Shown here: positions 42,131 through 50,377 of the stretch, in pieces
Layout of the letters: each line of letters begins with the position of its first letter
How positions within the stretch are numbered: position 1 is the first letter of the stretch
Assembly: GCA_022844045.1 (NCBI GenBank)
Contig: JALHMM010000003.1
Location: forward strand, 94,527 to 158,526
Source: Reyranellaceae bacterium
GTDB lineage: Bacteria > Pseudomonadota > Alphaproteobacteria > Reyranellales > Reyranellaceae
DNA length: 64,000 nt
Direction: 5' to 3'
The notes under the pieces: model-generated
What the model was told of the DNA's origin: nothing
Database searches by the model: none
The model's input: only the letters and a program-made list of their open reading frames with translations
Translations under genes and position numbers: made by a program

Positions 42131-42781
42131 ATGACCACCTACCGCCTCCACTACTTCCCGGAATCGGGCAACAGCTACAAGCTGGCGCTGGCGCTGATGC
42201 TGACCCTGTGCGGTCAGACCTTCGAGCCGGTATGGACCGACTTCGGCGGCGGCGTCACACGCACCGCCGAGTGGCGCGACACCGTGAACCGCATGGGCGA
42301 AATCCCCGTGCTGGAAGAGGACGGCCGTCGCATGACCCAGACGGCGCCGATCCTGCTGCGGCTGGCGGAGCGCCACGGTCGCTTCGGCGGCACGACCGAG
42401 GACGAGCGGCAGGAGATCCTGCGCTGGCTGTTCTGGGACAACCACAAGCTCACCGGCTATATGGCGATGTATCGCTTCCAGCGCGCCTTCACGACGTCAC
42501 CCGATCCCGCCGTGCTGGACTTTATGCGCCGTCGGCTCGACGACTTCCTCGGCATCCTCGACGCGCACCTCAGTGGCCGACTCTTCGTCGCCGCCGAGCA
42601 GGTGACCGTCGCCGACCTGTCGATGACCAGCTACCTGTGCTTCCCGCCGAACGAGAGCGGCTACGATCTCGCGGCGAGCCATCCCGCCATTGCGGCGTGG
42701 CTGAAGCGGATCGCCGCGCTGCCGGGATGGCGCGCGCCATACGACCTGCTGCCCGGCCAGCGCCTGCGCTGCTACGTTTAG
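42131..42781 (+). CDS. Glutathione S-transferase family protein
   Basis: 216 aa; RLHYFPESGNSYKLALALML, GEIPVLEEDGRRMTQTAPILLRLAE. Confidence 0.9.
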   Translation: MTTYRLHYFPESGNSYKLALALMLTLCGQTFEPVWTDFGGGVTRTAEWRDTVNRMGEIPVLEEDGRRMTQTAPILLRLAERHGRFGGTTEDERQEILRWLFWDNHKLTGYMAMYRFQRAFTTSPDPAVLDFMRRRLDDFLGILDAHLSGRLFVAAEQVTVADLSMTSYLCFPPNESGYDLAASHPAIAAWLKRIAALPGWRAPYDLLPGQRLRCYV

Positions 42782-43338
42782 CGCGCGGCCGGCACCGGGA
42801 TGCGGCCGATTTCCTTGAGCATGTTGTCGACGACGACGATCTCGCCCGACGCCGGGTTGTAGCCGGTGAGCGCGGCGACGAGCGCGCCGTGGGTCACCAC
42901 CAGCAGCGGACCTGAGCCCTTCCACGCGTGGACACGCTCCTTGGCGCCGGCGGCCAGCGCCTCGCGCCGGTCGGTCCAGACCACCGGGTTGCCGAAGGTG
43001 TTGTTGATCTCGACAGAGCCGACGTCCATCAGCTTGGCCGTGTCGACGCAGCGGCACCACGGCGAACTCAGAATGCGCGCCGGCTTCACGCCACGCTCGC
43101 GGAACGCGGCGCCCACCCTGACCGCCTCGGCGCGGCCATTGGCACTGAGGTTACGCTGCGTAGCGCAGTCCTCGAGCTTGAACCCTTCGGGATCGCCAAA
43201 GCCACCGGGCGCATCGGCATGGCGCATCAGGGCGATGGCATTGCCCGTGCGCAACGCGGCCCAGGCGGCGGCTTCGTTGGCTGTCGCCGGCGCCGCGGCG
43301 AGCAGGCTTAGCAGCAGGCAAAAGAAAAGGGCTCGCAT
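42778..43338 (-). CDS. Histidine phosphatase family protein, secreted
   Basis: 186 aa; signal peptide; LMRHADAPGG (RHG-like) and VTHGALVAALTGY. Confidence 0.87.
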   Translation of the reverse strand: MRALFFCLLLSLLAAAPATANEAAAWAALRTGNAIALMRHADAPGGFGDPEGFKLEDCATQRNLSANGRAEAVRVGAAFRERGVKPARILSSPWCRCVDTAKLMDVGSVEINNTFGNPVVWTDRREALAAGAKERVHAWKGSGPLLVVTHGALVAALTGYNPASGEIVVVDNMLKEIGRIPVPAAR

Positions 43339-43411
43339 CCGCGAACCCTAGCATCAGACCTCGGGCTGGGGAGGCCGCATGCGCGGCGCTCCCCAGTTTG
43401 TGAGGTGAGCC

Positions 43412-45691
43412 CTACTCCGCCGCCATCTTGGGCGTGGCGGCGTCGATCGCCGCCGAGAGGCGCGGCGGCGACAGCGGCAGGTCGGTCATGCGGATATTGA
43501 TCGAGCGCGCCACCGCGTTGCCGACGGCGGCGAGCGGCGGAACGATCGGCACCTCGCCCACGCCGCGCACGCCGTAGGGGTGGTGCGGGTTGGGCACTTC
43601 GACCACGAGCGCGTCGATCATCGGCAGGTCCGAGGCCACCGGCATGCGGTAGTCGAGGAAGCCCGCGTTATCCAGGCGGCCCTTGGCGTTGTAGATGTAC
43701 TCCTCGTTCAGCGCCCAGCCGATGCCCTGCACGGCGCCGCCCTGGATCTGGCCTTCGACGTAGCTCGGATGGATCGCCGTGCCGACGTCCTGCGCCGCGG
43801 TGTAGCGGTCGATGTGCACGCAGCCAGTGTCGCGATCGACCTTCAGGTCGACGACGTGCACGCCGAAGCCCGGACCCGCACCCTGCGCGTTGAGCTGCGC
43901 ATGGCCGTTGATCGGGCCGCCGGTCTTGCCCGCGGTGGCCGCGAGCTGCGACAGGGTCAGCGGTTCGAACTCGCCGACGTTGGAGCCGGCGGGCTTGGCG
44001 ACGCCGTCCTCCCAGATCACCGCGTCAGGATCGACGCCCCAGGTCTTGGCGGCGCGCACCTTCAGCTCGCGGATCATGTCGCGTACCGAGTTCACCACGG
44101 CGAGACCCGTGGCGAAGGTGACGCGGCTGCCGCCGGTGACGAAGTTGAAGCCGATCGACGAGGTATCGGCGATGATCGGGCGCACCTTGCTGTAGTCGAC
44201 GCCCAGCTCCTCGGCCGCCATCAAGGCGAGCGAGGCGCGCGAGCCGCCGATGTCGGGGTTGCCCGAGATCACCGTGACGCTGCCGTCCTCGGCGACGTGC
44301 GAGGCGGCGCTGGAGTCCGCACCCACGTTGAACCAGAAGCCGGCCGCCACGCCGCGGGCATAGCCCGGCTTCGGCGGGGTCTTGTAGTGCGCCGACTTCT
44401 TCACCGCCTCGAGCGTCTCGACGAAGCCGATGACGTCGAAGGTCGGGCCGTAGCTGGTCTTGGTCCCCTTCTTCGCCGCGTTCTTCAGGCGCAGGTCGAT
44501 GGGATCCATGCCCAGTTCCTGCGCCAGGATGTCGAGTGTCGACTCGACGCCCCAGGCCGAGATCGGCGCGCCCGGGGCGCGGTAAGCGGCGACCTTGGGC
44601 CGGTTGCTCACCACGTCGAAGCCGACGACCTTGATGTTGGGGATGTCGTAGCAGGCGAAGCTGGTCCAGCACGCCGGCCCGAGCGGCGAGCCCGGGAAGG
44701 CGCCGGCCTGCAGCGCGATCTCGCACTCGGCCGCGACGATGGTGCCGTCCTTCTTGGCGCCGAGCTTGACGCGCACGGTGCCACCCGGCGCCGGTCCGGA
44801 GGCGCGGAACACCTCCTCGCGGCTCATCACCATCTTCACCGGCTTGCCCGACTTCTGCGACAGGCGCACGGCGATCGGCTCGAGGTAGACGACGGTCTTG
44901 CCGCCGAAGCCGCCGCCGATCTCGGACGGCGTGACGCGGATCTGCGAGGTCTCGATGCCCAGCAGGCGGCTGACGAAGCCGCGCACCTGGAAATGACCCT
45001 GCGTGGTCGACCAGAGCTGCACCTGGCCGTCCTCGGCCGCGCTGGCCAAGGTCGCGTGCGGCTCGATGTAGCCCTGGTGCACGGCCTGCGTCGTGTACTC
45101 GCGCTCGATGACGACCTCGGCCTGCTTCCAGCCGGCCTCGATGTCGCCCTTGTTGTTGTCCATGCGCTTGGCGATGTTCGACGCCTTGGTCGGCGCCGGC
45201 TTCACGCCTTCGGTGATCAGATGGTCGTGCAGCACCGGCGCGTCGGGCTTCATCGCCTCGGTGACGTCGATGACGTGCGGCAGGATCTCGTACTCGACCT
45301 TGATCAGCTCGACCGCCTGCTTGGCGATGGCGTCGGTGGTCGCGGCGACGGCGGCGATCGGATGGCCCTCGAACAGGACCTTCTCGCGCGCCAGGATGTT
45401 GCGGGTGATGTCGCGCAGGTTCACCTGCATCTCACCCGCCGGCACGATCACGTTGGGCTGCTCGGGCAGGTCCTTGGCGGTCACCACCGCCTTGACGCCC
45501 GGCAGCTGCTCGGCCGCCGAGATGTCGACCGATTTGATCCGGGCGTGGGCGTGCGGGCTACGCAGCACACGGCCGATCAGCTGGCCGGGCATGTTGAAGT
45601 CGGCGCCGAAGCGGGCCCGACCGGTCACCTTGTCGGCGCCGTCAGGACGATCGACGCGTGTGCCAATCCACTTGTATTTGCCGGTGCTCAT
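43412..45691 (-). CDS. Xanthine dehydrogenase family molybdopterin-binding large subunit
   Basis: 759 aa from MSTGKYKWIGTRVDRPDGADKVTGRARFGADF; GGGFGGK, AYRAPGAPISAWGVES, GEVPIVPPLAAVGNA. Confidence 0.93.
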   Translation of the reverse strand: MSTGKYKWIGTRVDRPDGADKVTGRARFGADFNMPGQLIGRVLRSPHAHARIKSVDISAAEQLPGVKAVVTAKDLPEQPNVIVPAGEMQVNLRDITRNILAREKVLFEGHPIAAVAATTDAIAKQAVELIKVEYEILPHVIDVTEAMKPDAPVLHDHLITEGVKPAPTKASNIAKRMDNNKGDIEAGWKQAEVVIEREYTTQAVHQGYIEPHATLASAAEDGQVQLWSTTQGHFQVRGFVSRLLGIETSQIRVTPSEIGGGFGGKTVVYLEPIAVRLSQKSGKPVKMVMSREEVFRASGPAPGGTVRVKLGAKKDGTIVAAECEIALQAGAFPGSPLGPACWTSFACYDIPNIKVVGFDVVSNRPKVAAYRAPGAPISAWGVESTLDILAQELGMDPIDLRLKNAAKKGTKTSYGPTFDVIGFVETLEAVKKSAHYKTPPKPGYARGVAAGFWFNVGADSSAASHVAEDGSVTVISGNPDIGGSRASLALMAAEELGVDYSKVRPIIADTSSIGFNFVTGGSRVTFATGLAVVNSVRDMIRELKVRAAKTWGVDPDAVIWEDGVAKPAGSNVGEFEPLTLSQLAATAGKTGGPINGHAQLNAQGAGPGFGVHVVDLKVDRDTGCVHIDRYTAAQDVGTAIHPSYVEGQIQGGAVQGIGWALNEEYIYNAKGRLDNAGFLDYRMPVASDLPMIDALVVEVPNPHHPYGVRGVGEVPIVPPLAAVGNAVARSINIRMTDLPLSPPRLSAAIDAATPKMAAE

Positions 45692-46170
45692 CGTGCGGCT
45701 CCTCTCATGTCGGCGGCCACGTCCATGACCGCGCGGATGATCTTGTCGTAACCGGTGCAGCGGCAGAGATTGCCGGCGAGCCAGAAGCGCACCTCGGTCT
45801 CTGTCGGGTTGTTGTTCTTCTCCAGCAGGGCCTTCGCGGCGACCAGGACGCCCGGCGTGCAGATGCCGCACTGCAGGGCGGCGAACTCGACGAACTTCTT
45901 CTGCAGCGGGTGGAGCTGGTCGCCGTTGGCGATGCCCTCGACCGTCCCGATCTTCTTGCCCTCGGCTTCCGGCGCCAGCATCAGGCAGGCGCAGACCAGG
46001 CGGCCGTCGAGCGTGATCGAACAGGCGCCGCAGTCACCCGAGCCGCAGCCTTCCTTGCTGCCGGTCAGCCCGAGATTGTCGCGCAGGACATCGAGCATCG
46101 ACTGGTTGGGATCACAGAGGAACTCGGTCGGCTCCCCGTTGATCGTGGTGGAGATGTGCATCTTAGCCAT
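45688..46170 (-). CDS. 2Fe-2S small subunit of the molybdenum hydroxylase
   Basis: MAKMHISTTINGEPTEFLCDPNQSMLDVLRDNLGLTGSKEGCGSGDCGACSI; CGICTPG; LCRCTGY. Confidence 0.95.
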   Translation of the reverse strand: MAKMHISTTINGEPTEFLCDPNQSMLDVLRDNLGLTGSKEGCGSGDCGACSITLDGRLVCACLMLAPEAEGKKIGTVEGIANGDQLHPLQKKFVEFAALQCGICTPGVLVAAKALLEKNNNPTETEVRFWLAGNLCRCTGYDKIIRAVMDVAADMRGAAR

Positions 46171-46172
46171 AA

Positions 46173-47042
46173 TCAAGTTCCCTTCGCGCGCTCGATGGCG
46201 ATCGCGGCGCTGCGCTTGAGCAGCACGCCGGCGATCTTGGTGCGATAAACGATGGTGCCCCGCTTGTCGTCGATCGGCTTGCAGGCGGCACGACAGGCGG
46301 CGGCGGCCTTCTCCAAGGCCGCGTCGTCGAGCGACGAGCCGACCAGCGCTTTCGCGGCGTCCTCGACCAGCAGCACGGTGGGGGCGACGGCGCCCAGGCC
46401 GACGCGCGCGGCGGTGCACTTGCCGCCGGCGATCGTGAGGCTGACGCCGACGCCGACCACCGCGATGTCCATCTCGGTGCGGGGGATCAGGCGTAGGTAG
46501 GCGTCGCTCGAGCCCTTGGGCCGCGCCGGCAGGGTGAAGCTGACCAGGATCTCGCCGGCCGCCAGGGTCGTGCGGCCAGGGCCGCTATGCAGCTTCTCGA
46601 CCGGGATCTCGCGCCGGCCGTTGGGGCCCTGGATGGTGAGCGTGGCGCCCGCGGCGACCAGCGCCGGGCCGCTATCGGCCGCCGGCGAGGCGTTGCACAG
46701 ATTGCCGCCGGCCGAAGCGCGGCCCTGGACCTGCTTGGAGCCGATCAGGTTGATGGACTCGACCACGCCGGGCCACGCCTTCTTCAGCGCCTTGTGCTCG
46801 CCGATGACCGCGCCGCTGACCGCCGCGCCGATCCGGAACGAGCCGCCGCCCAGGTCCTGGATGCTCATCATCTCGTCGATCTTCTTGATGTCGACGATCA
46901 CGCCGGGCTTCTGCGCGCCCGAGCGCATCTGCACCAGAAGATCCGTGCCGCCGGCCAGGATGCGCCCGGCGCCGCCGGCCGCCAGCATGGCTTTGACCGC
47001 CTCGTCCAGGCTACTGGGCGCGCTATACCTTACGTCGTTCAT
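46173..47042 (-). CDS. FAD-binding medium subunit of the molybdenum hydroxylase
   Basis: MNDVRYSAPSSLDEAVKAMLAAGGAGRILAGGTDLLVQMRSG; GGNLCNASPAADS. Confidence 0.93.
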   Translation of the reverse strand: MNDVRYSAPSSLDEAVKAMLAAGGAGRILAGGTDLLVQMRSGAQKPGVIVDIKKIDEMMSIQDLGGGSFRIGAAVSGAVIGEHKALKKAWPGVVESINLIGSKQVQGRASAGGNLCNASPAADSGPALVAAGATLTIQGPNGRREIPVEKLHSGPGRTTLAAGEILVSFTLPARPKGSSDAYLRLIPRTEMDIAVVGVGVSLTIAGGKCTAARVGLGAVAPTVLLVEDAAKALVGSSLDDAALEKAAAACRAACKPIDDKRGTIVYRTKIAGVLLKRSAAIAIERAKGT

Positions 47043-47213
47043 CGTTCGGTCCCGCTTGGAAATTGTTGGGCCTCTCCCTAACGGGCCCAAAACCACGCCC
47101 CTATACTGGCGACTCGTTTCGCCTGTGTAAAACATTGATGCGGGGCCGGCCCGGCCACCTGGCGCCGGGCTTCCCGGCCGGAATCGCATGGCATCGCTAT
47201 GCGGTTGCTCGGA

Positions 47214-47681
47214 TCAGAGCGGCTTGACCAGCCGCAAACTTTCCGTAACGAAACCGCGCCGATGGTAGAAGTCGACCGCATGTCGGTTGTCGGCGAAGAC
47301 ATCGAGGCTGAGCAGCCGGTAGCCGCGGCCGCGCGCCCAGGCCTCGGCCTCCCGCATCAGGCGATGCGCAATGCCCCGGCCCTCGGCCTCCGGGAGGAGC
47401 GCGAGCAGCGACACGTATCCGCAAGGCTCGTCGGTCACGCCGTCCCTGCCCGGCCGTATGTGGACGAAGCCCAGCCGGCGGCCATCGGCCGCGCAGGCGA
47501 TCAGGGTGCGCGCGCCGTCCTCGGCGTCGGCGAAGGTCGCGGCCATGAAACGGTCCTGAAAGCCCCGCATGGCGGCGCCGTCGTGCCACGGCGGATGCGG
47601 CACGCCGGCGAGGCGTGGCGACAGGCTGTCGATGAAGGCGCGATCGTCGGGCGTCGCGTCACGAATCTCCGCCGGCTCCAT
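47214..47681 (-). CDS. GNAT family N-acetyltransferase
   Basis: 155 aa; LALLPEAEGRGIAHRLMREAEAWARGRGYRLLSLDVFADNRHAVDFYHRRGF. Confidence 0.92.
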   Translation of the reverse strand: MEPAEIRDATPDDRAFIDSLSPRLAGVPHPPWHDGAAMRGFQDRFMAATFADAEDGARTLIACAADGRRLGFVHIRPGRDGVTDEPCGYVSLLALLPEAEGRGIAHRLMREAEAWARGRGYRLLSLDVFADNRHAVDFYHRRGFVTESLRLVKPL

Positions 47682-47746
47682 GCCTGAGGTTTACGGTTGG
47701 GAATGCGCGCCGACAAGGTGGTCGGCGGCGGTTGCAAAACCGCCGC

Positions 47747-48006
47747 TTGACCGAACCGCGCCACTCCACTAGACGTCGCCGCCCTTTTCACCTGAAGGTC
47801 GTCATGGAACCGTCACGCCACTCCCATTCTCCGACCGCAGCGCCTGGCGCGGTGGTCGCGGCGTGGTGTGCTGGCCGGCCGTGCGAATACTTTATCCAGC
47901 CACCTGCCGTGGGCTCGGTGCCCGCGCGATGAGCTGATCATCGCGCATACGGTTCCCCAGGGAACCGCCCGAGCCCCGCCACTGGCTTTCGCCTGGCGGG
48001 TTTTTT
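47747..48006 (+). promoter_or_regulatory. Candidate structured leader/attenuator: promoter-like sequence, 42 aa uORF, three hairpins ending in a terminator
   Basis: TTGACC at 47747 and CTAGAC at 47769; hairpins 47924-47946 (gcgcgatga/tcatcgcgc), 47951-47966 (ggttcc/ggaacc), 47975-48000 (cccgcca/tggcggg) followed by T6. Confidence 0.5.
47975..48006 (+). terminator. Rho-independent terminator
   Basis: cccgccactggctttcgcctggcggg followed by tttttt. Confidence 0.82.
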
Positions 48007-48030
48007 GTTGCCCAAACCTGGAGGTGTCCC

Positions 48031-48264
48031 GTGTCCCGTAACCACAAAGAGGGGTTCTCGATCGAACCGATGAGCAAGCGCCGGAAGGGCTTTCAATTCT
48101 GAGACGCGCGTGAAGCGCGGGCTCAGGATCGTCCACGGCGACAAGGAGCTGGTCGAGAACCTCGGCCGCAACGACCTCTGCCCCTGCGGCTCGCGCCGCC
48201 GGTTTCAAGGCGTGCTGCCTGACCTCCGACCGGTTTCATCGACCGCGATCACTACGAGCGCTGA
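48031..48264 (+). pseudogene. Decayed SEC-C zinc-motif protein (frameshifted)
   Basis: [23 protein letters not shown] in one frame, [34 protein letters not shown] in the second, [10 protein letters not shown] in the third, FIDRDHYER* back in the first. Confidence 0.65.
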
Positions 48265-48266
48265 CC

Positions 48267-48494
48267 ATGACCACCAACCCCACCACCATCCTGTACCGAC
48301 CGGTCGGCCCGGCGGAGCTCGAGCTGATCCGCCAGAGCGGCTACCGGGCGTTCCCGCCGCGCCTGCCGGAGCAGCCGATCTTCTACCCGGTGCTGACCGA
48401 GGACTACGCGGTGAAGATCGCGCGCGACTGGAACGTGCCGGCCTCCGGCGCGGGTTTCGTCACGCGCTTTGGCAAGACGGAGGCCGGGCGATGA
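48267..48494 (+). CDS. Short protein resembling the N-terminus of 'ADP-ribosylation/crystallin J1'-annotated proteins
   Basis: 75 aa [75 protein letters not shown]; overlaps the next ORF by 4 bp; appears shortened. Confidence 0.6.
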   Translation: MTTNPTTILYRPVGPAELELIRQSGYRAFPPRLPEQPIFYPVLTEDYAVKIARDWNVPASGAGFVTRFGKTEAGR

Positions 48495-49474
48495 ACCTGA
48501 TCGTCGAAATGCGCGCCGGCTCGCACCTCTACGGCACGGCGACGGCGCTGTCGGACGTCGACTACAAGGCGGTCTATGTCCCGGAGGCCCGGGACATTCT
48601 CCTCCAGCGGGTCCGCGACACGATCACCGAGACGCGGCCCAAGGCGACGGGCGAACGCAACGCGCCGGGCGACGTCGATCGCGAGACCTTCAGCCTGCAG
48701 CGCTATCTGGCGCTGCTGGCCGAGGGCCAGACGGTCGCGCTCGACATGCTGTTCGCCCCCGATACGGCGATGGTGCGCACGCCGTCGCCGCTGTGGCGCG
48801 AGATCCAGGCCAACACGCCGCGCCTGGTGACGCGCCGCGCGTCCCTCTTCGTGCGCTACTGCCGCCAGCAGGCCAATCGTTACGGCATCCGCGGCTCGCG
48901 TGTCGCCGCCGCACGCCAGGCGCTGGCGACCCTGACCGCGGTCGAGAAGACGCACGGCCCGACGGCGCGGCTCAGCGAGGCGCAGGCCGAGATCGCGCCG
49001 CTGGCCGGAGCGACGGAGCACATCGCGCTCGTCGACCTGTCGACGCCGGGCGGCGGCACGCTGCGCCATCTGGATGTGTGCGGCAAAAAGATGCCCTTCA
49101 GCGCCTCGATCAAGAGCGCGCGCGAGATGGTCGAGCGGCTGGTCGACGAATACGGCGCGCGCTCCCTGCAGGCCGAGCGCAACGAGGGCGTGGACTGGAA
49201 GGCGCTGTCGCACGCCGTGCGTGTCGGCCGCGAGGCGCTGGAGCTGCTGTCGAGCGGCCGCATCACCCTGCCGCTGCCCTCGGCCGGCGAAATCCTGGCG
49301 ATCAAGCGCGGCGAGCGCGCCTACCAGGAGGTGGCCGAGACGATCGAGCGGTTGCTGGTCGAGGTCGAGGCGGCCGCCGCCGCCTCCTCCTTGCCGGAAG
49401 CGCCGGACCAGGCCTTCATCGACGAGCTGGTGGCGCGGACATACCGCACCGCGGTGCTGGAGGCGGGGCGATGA
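48491..49474 (+). CDS. Pol-beta superfamily nucleotidyltransferase (PF10127/COG3541-like), paralog 1
   Basis: 327 aa; [24 protein letters not shown] = GS-x10-DxD nucleotidyltransferase motif; 4 bp overlaps on both sides. Confidence 0.8.
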   Translation: MNLIVEMRAGSHLYGTATALSDVDYKAVYVPEARDILLQRVRDTITETRPKATGERNAPGDVDRETFSLQRYLALLAEGQTVALDMLFAPDTAMVRTPSPLWREIQANTPRLVTRRASLFVRYCRQQANRYGIRGSRVAAARQALATLTAVEKTHGPTARLSEAQAEIAPLAGATEHIALVDLSTPGGGTLRHLDVCGKKMPFSASIKSAREMVERLVDEYGARSLQAERNEGVDWKALSHAVRVGREALELLSSGRITLPLPSAGEILAIKRGERAYQEVAETIERLLVEVEAAAAASSLPEAPDQAFIDELVARTYRTAVLEAGR

Positions 49475-50274
49475 GCGACATCAATGTCTCGCCGGCGATG
49501 TGGACGCGCATCGAGGCCGAGCTCGCCGCCGTCGAGCGCGAGCACGGCGTGCGCATCCTGTTCGCGATCGAGTCGGGCAGCCGCGCCTGGCGCTTCCCGT
49601 CGCGCGACAGCGACCACGACGTGCGCTTCGTCTATGTCCGGCCGGCACGCGACTATCTCACGGTGTGGCCCGGGCGTGATGTCATCGAGCGGCCGCTCGA
49701 TGCGACGCTCGACGTCAATGGCTGGGACCTGCGCAAGGCGCTGCAGTTGCTGCTGCGCTCCAACGCGGTGCTGATCGAGTGGCTGACCTCGCCGGTGCGC
49801 TATCGCGACGGTGGCGCGGCGGCGGCGCGTCTGTTGGAGCTGGCGCGCGATGGCGCCGACCTGACCAGCCTCGATTACCACTACGACCGCCAGACGCGAC
49901 GCACCGCCGAGGAGATCGCGGCGGCGGGCGAGGCCGTTCGCCTCAAGACCTATTGCTACGCGCTGCGCACGGCGATGGCCGCGTTGTGGTTGCGCCGTCG
50001 GCGCGAGCCGCCGCCGATGGACCTGCCGTCACTGAGGGCCGGCCTCATGCTGAATGCCGATGCCTCGGCGGCGATCGACGCGCTGGTGGCGCGCAAGGCC
50101 GACGCGTCGGAGGGCGACACCACGGCGCGCATCGCCGCGCTCGACGGGTTGATCGAGGCGGCGTTGGCGCAGACGCCGCAACGCATCGAGGCGATCGCCC
50201 GCCGCGAGGTGGCGACGCGCGCCGATGCGCTCTTTGCGTCCATCGTGCGGGGTGAGGGCGAGCTCCGTCCGTAG
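49471..50274 (+). CDS. Pol-beta superfamily nucleotidyltransferase (PF10127/COG3541-like), paralog 2
   Basis: 267 aa; [26 protein letters not shown] = GS-x10-DxD motif; [25 protein letters not shown]. Confidence 0.85.
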   Translation: MSDINVSPAMWTRIEAELAAVEREHGVRILFAIESGSRAWRFPSRDSDHDVRFVYVRPARDYLTVWPGRDVIERPLDATLDVNGWDLRKALQLLLRSNAVLIEWLTSPVRYRDGGAAAARLLELARDGADLTSLDYHYDRQTRRTAEEIAAAGEAVRLKTYCYALRTAMAALWLRRRREPPPMDLPSLRAGLMLNADASAAIDALVARKADASEGDTTARIAALDGLIEAALAQTPQRIEAIARREVATRADALFASIVRGEGELRP

Positions 50275-50377
50275 CCTTGCTTTCCCTCGGCAGCAGGGAA
50301 GGGGCTATGCAGAGTTGCGGTAGCCCCGCCGCGTGGGGGTGATACGCTGTGGCCGCGGTTCCTTTAGGGAGGAAACC

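Noticed and set aside
43580-45751. 723 aa plus-strand ORF opposite the molybdenum hydroxylase large subunit
   Set aside because: Antisense artefact with biased composition (Asp/His/Arg/Gly/Ala) and no recognisable domain.
43412-47042. Aerobic carbon monoxide dehydrogenase (coxMSL)
   Set aside because: The large-subunit loop is AYRAPGAP, not the CoxL signature.
47705-47770. tRNA-Cys-like segment (ggttgcaaaacc, ...cgccactccac)
   Set aside because: It is a 9 bp stem with GCAA tetraloop (47725-47746); the loop size is wrong and there is no T-arm or D-arm, so it is not a tRNA.
48031-48264. Programmed frameshifting in the SEC-C gene
   Set aside because: At least three shifts and no obvious slippery heptamer at the first break; decay or sequence error is more likely.
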